From Pseudooctadecabacter sp. (GTDB lineage Bacteria > Pseudomonadota > Alphaproteobacteria > Rhodobacterales > Rhodobacteraceae), in assembly GCF_020627745.1 (NCBI RefSeq), contig NZ_JAHDGE010000006.1, forward strand, positions 1-64,000: a stretch of 64,000 nt of DNA, in the 5' to 3' direction. Below, piece by piece: positions 61,183 through 64,000 of the stretch. The number at the start of each line of letters is the position of its first letter. Positions within the stretch are counted from its first letter, which is position 1. The translations under genes and the position numbers were made by a program. The notes below the pieces were generated by a model that saw nothing but the letters and a program-made list of their open reading frames with translations, had not been told where the DNA came from and made no database searches.

Positions 61183-64000
61183 ATGCACCTTTTAGCCGCA
61201 GCGCCGGGTGCGATTGACGACGGGAAGGAACCCGTCGATCTGGGGCAGACGCCTGCGGATGTGGTGGTGATTTCTGCGGCCGATACGGAACTGGCGGCGC
61301 TGTCCGCGGCAAGGGGCGAGATGGCCGATGCACCCGGCCTGCGATTGGCCAGCCTGATGCATCTGATGCATCCGATGTCGGTCGATCTGCATCTGGACAG
61401 CTGTGCCACCAAATCGCGGCTTGTGATTGCACGGGTGCTGGGCGGCGTCGGTTACTGGACCTATGGCGTCGAACAATATGCAGCACGGCTGCGCGCGGCG
61501 GGCGTGCCTTTGGCCCTGCTGCCGGGCGACGACAAACCGGATGCGGAATTGCGCGCGCTGTCTACGGTCGCCGATGCGGACTACGACGCATTGTGGTCCT
61601 ACCTTGTCGAAGGCGGCCCCGAAAATTCTACGAATTTTCTGCGCTATGCAACTGCGATGTTAGAGGGGACCGCGCGTCCCGATCCCGCGCGCCCCCTGCT
61701 CAAGGCCGGGGTCTATTGGCCCGGCGCGGGCGTGAGCGATCTTGCGACCGCACAAGCCGAGTGGACCGACGGCGCGCCCGTTATACCGATCGTATTCTAT
61801 CGTGCTTTGGTGCAGGGTGCGGGGCTGAATCCGATCAATCGGTTGGTCAAAAGCCTACTGCGGGCTGGCCTGAACCCGCTTCCGGTGTTCGTTGCCTCAC
61901 TAAAGGACCCGTTGTCGCAAGCCACGCTTGAAAGCCTGTTCCACGCAGCCCCGCCCGATGTGATCCTGAACTGCACCAGCTTTGCCGTCGGCTCCCCCCA
62001 TGCAGGCGATACAGCAGCGTTGAACCCGCTGGCGGCAGACTACGCCAACGCAGCGCCGGTATTTCAGGTCGTCCTCGCGGCCTCCTCCGAAGACGCATGG
62101 TCCGAAGGGCTGACCGGCCTGTCCTCCCGCGATATCGCCATGAACGTGGCCCTGCCTGAGGTCGATGGCCGCGTGCTGTCCCGTGCGATCAGTTTCAAAG
62201 GGGAGGCCTATTTCGACGAGGCCACCGAATGCCCCATCGCCACCTACCGCGCCGTGGGCGACCGGGTTGATTTCGTCGTGCAACTGGCGCGCAACTGGGC
62301 CGATTTGCGCGCGAAACCCGCGGCACAGCGCAAAGTCGCACTGGTCGTGGCAAACTACCCCAACAAGGACGGGCGGCTGGCCAATGGCGTGGGCCTCGAT
62401 ACCCCTGCGGCAACGGTCCACACGCTGACCCTTCTGGCGCAGGCAGGCTATGACGTGACACCGCCTGCGGACGCGCAATCGCTGATGGATCGCATGATGG
62501 CGGGGCCTACAAACTGGCTCACCGACCGCGCCGACCGACAGGGGGGCGAAACCCTCCCCCTTGACATCTACCGCGCCCATTTTGATGCACTGCCTTGGGC
62601 CGTCAAAGACCAGATCATCACACGCTGGGGCCCGCCGGAGGAGGATCCGTTCTTCATCTGGCCAGAAAAACTCCCCCCGGAGGGTCGGTCAGAGGCAGGC
62701 TTCGCCCTCTCCATTCATCGCTACGGCAACGCCATCGTCGGGCTGCAACCGGCGCGTGGATATAACGTCGATCCGACAGACACCTACCACAGCCCTGATC
62801 TGGTGCCGCCGCACAACTATCTGGCGTTCTATTTTTGGCTGCGCCACCACTGGGGCGCGGATGCGATCGTACATATGGGCAAACATGGCAACCTTGAATG
62901 GCTGCCAGGCAAGGCCACAGCCCTATCCGAGGCCTGCTGGCCCGAAGTGGTTCTTGGCCCCACGCCGCACGTCTATCCCTTCATCGTCAACGACCCCGGC
63001 GAAGGCACGCAGGCCAAACGCCGCGCGGCTGCGGTGATCATCGACCATCTGACGCCCCCCCTCACCCGCGCCGAAAGCTACGGCCCCCTGCGCGATCTGG
63101 AGGCTTTGGTCGACGAGTACTATGAGGCTGCGGGCGTGGACCCCCGCCGGATCGACCATCTGCGGCGCGAGATCCTGTCGCTGTCTGATGTGACCGGACT
63201 GGCGGCCGATGTGGGCTTTGACGGGGATGAGGACGGCGATCTGGCCAAGCTGGACGCCTACCTGTGTGAGTTGAAAGAGGCGCAGATCCGCGACGGGTTG
63301 CATATCTTCGGACAATCACCCGAGGGCGAGCAGCTGCGCGATCTGGTGATCGCCTTGGCCCGCATTCCTCGCGGCGATGGTCAGGGCGGGGATGCATCCA
63401 TTTTGCGCGCCTTGGCATCTGATTTGGGCCTCGGGTTTGATCCGCTGGATTGCGATATGGCCGCACCGGCCGAAGACAAACCGGCCCTATTGGCGGACCT
63501 GACCCCGGACAGCTGGCGCACGCTGGGCGACACTGTCGAGCGGTTGGAGCTGTTGGCGATTGCCCTGATGGAGGGCAGAGAGGGCCCCGGTCCTGCGTCC
63601 GATGCCGTTGCGGCTGAGATGCGGGGCGCGATTGCAGACACAGTTGCCGCCTGTGGGCCGCGCGAAGGGCACGGGTTGCTCCGCGCCCTCGCGGGGCAGT
63701 TCGTAGCCCCCGCCCCGTCGGGTGCCCCCACACGTGGGCGGCTGGATGTGTTGCCCACGGGCGGGAATTTCTATTCCGTCGATGCACGCGCGGTGCCCAC
63801 GCCCACGGCATGGGCACTGGGGTGGAAATCCGCAAACCTGTTGATTGAAAAACACCTGCAGGACCATGGCGACTGGCCGCGCGCGATGTTGGTCACGGCC
63901 TGGGGCACAGCCAACATGCGCACTGGCGGGGACGACATTGCGCAGGCCATGGCGCTGATGGGGGTGAAACCCAAATGGGACGCCGCCAACCGGCGCGTTA
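61183..64000 (+). CDS. cobN: Cobaltochelatase subunit CobN, 5' three quarters (runs off window)
   Basis: 939 codons are present; the family is usually about 1200-1300 residues. Visible landmarks are LHLDSCATKSRLVIARVLGG near the start, DGRLANGVGLDTPAA, GLQPARGYNVDPTDTYHSPDLVPPHNYLAFYFWLR, HMGKHGNLEWLPGKA, and ATAWGTANMRTGGDD-like sequence (here VTAWGTANMRTGGDDIAQA) near the window edge. CobN is the large subunit of the ATP-dependent CobNST chelatase that inserts cobalt into hydrogenobyrinic acid diamide, the aerobic route. The ATG at 61183 follows AAAGG. Residues about 491-503 derive from a copy of the dispersed repeat. Confidence 0.95.
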   Translation, partial: MHLLAAAPGAIDDGKEPVDLGQTPADVVVISAADTELAALSAARGEMADAPGLRLASLMHLMHPMSVDLHLDSCATKSRLVIARVLGGVGYWTYGVEQYAARLRAAGVPLALLPGDDKPDAELRALSTVADADYDALWSYLVEGGPENSTNFLRYATAMLEGTARPDPARPLLKAGVYWPGAGVSDLATAQAEWTDGAPVIPIVFYRALVQGAGLNPINRLVKSLLRAGLNPLPVFVASLKDPLSQATLESLFHAAPPDVILNCTSFAVGSPHAGDTAALNPLAADYANAAPVFQVVLAASSEDAWSEGLTGLSSRDIAMNVALPEVDGRVLSRAISFKGEAYFDEATECPIATYRAVGDRVDFVVQLARNWADLRAKPAAQRKVALVVANYPNKDGRLANGVGLDTPAATVHTLTLLAQAGYDVTPPADAQSLMDRMMAGPTNWLTDRADRQGGETLPLDIYRAHFDALPWAVKDQIITRWGPPEEDPFFIWPEKLPPEGRSEAGFALSIHRYGNAIVGLQPARGYNVDPTDTYHSPDLVPPHNYLAFYFWLRHHWGADAIVHMGKHGNLEWLPGKATALSEACWPEVVLGPTPHVYPFIVNDPGEGTQAKRRAAAVIIDHLTPPLTRAESYGPLRDLEALVDEYYEAAGVDPRRIDHLRREILSLSDVTGLAADVGFDGDEDGDLAKLDAYLCELKEAQIRDGLHIFGQSPEGEQLRDLVIALARIPRGDGQGGDASILRALASDLGLGFDPLDCDMAAPAEDKPALLADLTPDSWRTLGDTVERLELLAIALMEGREGPGPASDAVAAEMRGAIADTVAACGPREGHGLLRALAGQFVAPAPSGAPTRGRLDVLPTGGNFYSVDARAVPTPTAWALGWKSANLLIEKHLQDHGDWPRAMLVTAWGTANMRTGGDDIAQAMALMGVKPKWDAANRRV
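62653..62690 (+). repeat. Dispersed hairpin repeat, copy C, in frame inside cobN
   Basis: The element TTCATCTGGCC-A-run-CTCCCCCCGGAGGG-TCGGTC seen at 38132 and 44701 lies here within the cobN reading frame, encoding [13 protein letters not shown] between EEDPFF and GFALSIHRYGN. The frame is kept. Confidence 0.85.

Noticed and set aside
1-64000. tRNA or rRNA genes, insertion sequences, prophage or CRISPR arrays
   Set aside because: No T-loop/acceptor patterns, transposase or integrase domains, or regular repeat arrays were recognised on either strand.

Overview
The window reads as a chromosomal segment of an alphaproteobacterium of the order Rhodobacterales (Roseobacter/Rhodobacteraceae type). 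Base composition is GC-rich, genes are dense, and start and stop codons often overlap (ATGA, GTGA, TGATG). Several gene neighbourhoods are typical of that group: lepB-rnc-era-DUF1491-recO, chvI-chvG-hprK-rapZ-PTS IIA-HPr divergent from pckA, tandem def genes next to fmt, and a CbiG-CobJ fusion. The genus cannot be fixed from this sequence alone. I see no rRNA, tRNA, CRISPR array, insertion sequence or prophage.

Layout. 1-5661 (minus): start of tuf, a lipoprotein, then parC-DUF898-M48 peptidase read in the order parC first. 5812-10021 (plus): SH3 protein, SDR oxidoreductase, a small two-helix membrane protein with the PduO adenosyltransferase, and etfBA with a clear terminator. 10070-12840: DUF6473 protein, 3-hydroxybutyryl-CoA dehydrogenase, acyltransferase. 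12868-19270: regulatory PTS and ChvG/ChvI block, divergent from pckA. 19280-22976: DUF3859 protein, TauE-like exporter, a probable methylsuccinyl-CoA dehydrogenase (ethylmalonyl-CoA pathway), META lipoprotein. 22973-32903 (minus): housekeeping genes (recO, era, rnc, lepB, acpS, pdxJ, rsh, rpoZ, folK). 32995-37210 (plus): NYN protein, ispH, small genes, rnhA, TRIC channel. 37213-40939: fmt, three consecutive peptide deformylase genes, MalY-type lyase.

41385-51585 and 57877-64000 hold a split cobalamin (B12) and cobalt locus: cobM, cbiG-cobJ, cobI, cobL, cobH, cbiX and DUF6732 on the minus strand; a DUF1636 protein, cobC and cobD on the plus strand; then, beyond a lytic transglycosylase, a glycosyltransferase and smc, a cobalamin riboswitch, cbtB, cbtA, a second DUF1636 protein, cobW and the first three quarters of cobN. 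The window thus contains ring methylation, cobalt uptake and handling, both an early-type (CbiX) and a late-type (CobN) cobalt chelatase, side-chain assembly (CobC/CobD) and adenosylation (PduO). The ethylmalonyl-CoA pathway, suggested by the Mcd-like gene, uses B12-dependent mutases.

The most unusual observations are: a dispersed hairpin-containing repeat (copies near 38132, 44701 and 57732) also present in frame inside cobN near 62653; a family of AT-centred palindromes at gene junctions; a third peptide deformylase in which both the metal-binding Cys and the catalytic Glu are replaced; a tandem 14-base repeat upstream of pckA; and a set of Cys/His-rich small or tail domains in the cobalt locus.
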